In this document: positions 62,451-64,000 of the stretch, one piece after another
Layout: each line of letters begins with the position of its first letter
How positions within the stretch are numbered: position 1 is the stretch's first letter
From: Aurantiacibacter sp. MUD61
GTDB taxonomy: Bacteria; Pseudomonadota; Alphaproteobacteria; Sphingomonadales; Sphingomonadaceae
NCBI RefSeq assembly: GCF_027912455.1
Contig: NZ_CP115446.1
Location: 2,255,501 to 2,319,500, forward strand
DNA: 64,000 bases
Direction of reading: 5' to 3'
Program-made: the position numbers and the translations under genes
The notes under the pieces: generated by a model
The model's input: only the letters and a program-made list of their open reading frames with translations
Told to the model about the DNA's origin: nothing
Databases searched by the model: none

Positions 62451-62538
62451 GCGCGCAACCCTATGGAGACGCGTCCCGATTTGCAACGCGGCATTCTTCA
62501 TGCAGGACTTAAGGCAATTTCATTGTCACAGGGTTGTC

Positions 62539-63354
62539 ATGTCAATTCCCACACAGGTTCACGATCGCCGGCGTCGCCAGGATCGCCGCCGCAGTGAACC
62601 GCATCCGATCACCGAAGACCTTGCCGAGGCACTCACCGGAGACGAGCTGGAATTGTTGTTTCAGCCGCAATTTTCGGCGGAGGATCATGCTGTCGTGGGG
62701 GCCGAGGCACTGGTGCGCTGGGAGCATCCCGATCACGGCAAGCTGGCAGGCGATGCGCTGGTAGCGATTGCCCAAAGCGGCGGGATTGCACGGCGACTGT
62801 CACGGCATATCACCCGCGCTGCCCTGATCGCGGCGAGTGATTGGCCGCCAGAGCAACGCCTGTCGATCAATGTCACCGCGATGGACCTGTTCGATCGCAC
62901 TTTTGCCGAAGATTTGCTGGCGATGCTGGCCGAGCTCGACTTTCCGCCCGAGCGCCTGACGCTGGAGATCACCGAACAGGCGCTGGTCGCCGATCTCGAC
63001 CGGTCAGCCGAGAAGCTGAAATTGCTGTCCGCCCATGGCCTGCGCATCGCACTCGACGATTTCGGCGCGGGGTTCTGCAATTTTCGCTATCTGAAGGTCC
63101 TTCCGCTCGATGCGCTCAAGCTCGATCGCTCGATGATCGAAGGCATCGCCAATGACCCGCGTGATCTTGCCGTGCTGCGCGGTATCATCGCTATGGCGCG
63201 AGCACTGGACCTGACGGTGATTGCCGAGGGCATAGAGACAGATGCCCAGCGCGGTGTCGCGGTGCAGGAAGGCTGCGCGGTGTGGCAAGGCTTCCTTGGC
63301 GGAAAACCCGTTCCCGCCAAGGATTTCGACACAAAGTCAGCCTTTTCCTTCTGA
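62539..63354 (+). CDS. Stand-alone EAL c-di-GMP phosphodiesterase
   Basis: The 271-residue protein is a single EAL domain after a basic N-terminus (VHDRRRRQDRRRSEP). Catalytic residues look complete: GAEALVRWEHP, SINVTAMDLF, LTLEITEQALV, IALDDFGAGFCNFRYLK, LKLDRSMIEG, VIAEGIET and the final WQGFLGGKP. Hydrolysis of c-di-GMP to pGpG is therefore likely. No sensor domain or membrane segment is visible. Start at the ATG at 62539; in-frame upstream ATGs overlap divergent nadK. Confidence 0.9.
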   Translation: MSIPTQVHDRRRRQDRRRSEPHPITEDLAEALTGDELELLFQPQFSAEDHAVVGAEALVRWEHPDHGKLAGDALVAIAQSGGIARRLSRHITRAALIAASDWPPEQRLSINVTAMDLFDRTFAEDLLAMLAELDFPPERLTLEITEQALVADLDRSAEKLKLLSAHGLRIALDDFGAGFCNFRYLKVLPLDALKLDRSMIEGIANDPRDLAVLRGIIAMARALDLTVIAEGIETDAQRGVAVQEGCAVWQGFLGGKPVPAKDFDTKSAFSF

Positions 63355-63358
63355 CCGA

Positions 63359-64000
63359 TTACTCGGCAGGCGGTTCTGCGTCTGCCACGTGTTCGTCAAA
63401 CCAGTCGATCATCTCGGCAAGCGTGTGCAGGACGCTTTCCCGCCCGCGATAGCCGTGGCTTTCGTGCGGCAGCATCACCAATCGCGCCGTGCCACCCGTT
63501 CCGCGAACGGCGGCGAACATACGCTCTGATTGCTGCGGGAAAGTGCCCGAATTGTTGTCATTGTCGCCGTGGATCAGCAGCATCGGCTCGTTGATTTGGT
63601 CGGCGGCCATGAAAGGCGAGAGCATGTAGTATGTCTCCGGCGTTTCCCAGAAAATGCGCCGTTCCGACTGGAAGCCGAAGGGTGTCAACGTCCGGTTGTA
63701 GGCGCCAGAGCGGGCGATGCCGGCGCGGAAGATGTCGCTTTGCGCGAGCAGGTGCGCGGTCATGAAGGCGCCATAGGAATGGCCGCCCACACCGACGCGG
63801 TAGCCATCGCTAATGCCACGTTCGGTGGCAAAATCCACGGCAGCCTGCGCGGAGGAGACGATCTGCTCGATGAAAGTGTCGTTCACCGTTTCAGGATCGT
63901 CTCCAATGACCGGCATCGCGGCATTGTCCAGCACGGCATAGCCCTGTGTCAGGAAGAACAGATGCGAATAGCCGCCGATGCGGGTGAAGCGATACGGGCT
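63359..64000 (-). CDS. S9-family prolyl oligopeptidase-like peptidase (5' end missing)
   Basis: The frame runs open to the window edge on the minus strand; 213 C-terminal residues are visible. The alpha/beta-hydrolase triad is present: Ser in GGHSYGAFM, Asp in LLIHGDNDNN and His in PHESHGYRG. The visible start reads YSHLFFLTQGYAVLDNAA, typical of the glutamyl-endopeptidase-like S9 group. A GTG at 63934 inside this region is not the start. The C-terminus ends in an acidic tail. It converges with the EAL gene across four bases. Confidence 0.88.
   Translation of the reverse strand, partial: SPYRFTRIGGYSHLFFLTQGYAVLDNAAMPVIGDDPETVNDTFIEQIVSSAQAAVDFATERGISDGYRVGVGGHSYGAFMTAHLLAQSDIFRAGIARSGAYNRTLTPFGFQSERRIFWETPETYYMLSPFMAADQINEPMLLIHGDNDNNSGTFPQQSERMFAAVRGTGGTARLVMLPHESHGYRGRESVLHTLAEMIDWFDEHVADAEPPAE

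Noticed and set aside
1..64000. Prophage, insertion sequence, CRISPR array or integrative element
   Set aside because: No transposase, phage, integrase (other than XerD) or spaced direct repeats; both tRNA genes have intact ends without attachment-site duplications that I can see.

Overview
The window is a gene-dense, GC-rich chromosome segment from an alphaproteobacterium, most likely order Sphingomonadales and plausibly Erythrobacteraceae. This rests on recognised gene content, not on a database search. The pointers are a Shemin-type 5-aminolevulinate synthase, AddAB instead of RecBCD, a DivL-type pseudo-histidine kinase with Tyr in place of His, the AmgK-MurU cell-wall recycling pair, many GTG/TTG starts, and a GGAAC-N17-CGTT promoter of the alphaproteobacterial general stress type. 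I see no rRNA, CRISPR array, insertion sequence, prophage or integron. No gene-free stretch exceeds 300 bases; the longest is 19275-19528.

Layout. 1-6.3 kb: end of an ornithine decarboxylase-like gene, an exported DUF5694-type protein, a PAS-GGDEF-EAL-PilZ protein, hemA and murI. 6.4-13.1 kb: plsY-dprA, two related membrane proteins, topA, a small unknown protein and a response regulator. 13.2-15.6 kb, minus strand: lepB-rnc-era with overlapping ends. 15.7-21.0 kb: pgi, a small membrane protein, tspO, a PAS histidine kinase and an RhlE-like helicase. 21.0-26.9 kb: a lone SIR2-like protein, gor, a DUF2975 membrane protein coupled to an Xre regulator behind two palindromes, a lipoprotein, DUF488 and an exported asparaginase. 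26.8-34.1 kb: aroK-aroB on minus; then a 44-residue membrane protein coupled to a large exported protein, xerD, accA and an M48-LysM lipoprotein. 34.2-41.3 kb: two Flp pilins, a Nudix protein with an altered Nudix box, tRNA-Arg, a hemerythrin gene with a stress promoter, folE, a divergent MurA-like gene, a multicopper oxidase and a peroxiredoxin. 41.4-53.9 kb: ahcY with a structured leader and strong terminator, then six genes with overlapping ends, divL-tsaE-amgK-murU-addB-addA. 54-64 kb: trxA, an IMPase-family gene and argJ, a small exported protein, secA, a methyltransferase-like lipoprotein, a PAP2-family membrane protein, tRNA-Asn, nadK, a stand-alone EAL protein and a truncated S9 peptidase gene.

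How the genes work together. Most are housekeeping: peptidoglycan precursor supply and recycling (murI, MurA-like, amgK, murU), aromatic, arginine, haem and folate pathways, lipid synthesis (plsY, accA), secretion (secA, lepB), DNA topology and repair (topA, addAB, xerD, dprA) and redox defence (gor, trxA, peroxiredoxin, hemerythrin). Signalling is well represented: two c-di-GMP proteins, DivL, a soluble PAS kinase and a CheY-like receiver. I found no obvious complete new multi-gene system. The least explained units are the palindrome-DUF2975-Xre operon, the SIR2-like protein, the MurA-like gene with its coupled exported partner, and the 44-residue membrane protein with its coupled repeat protein.
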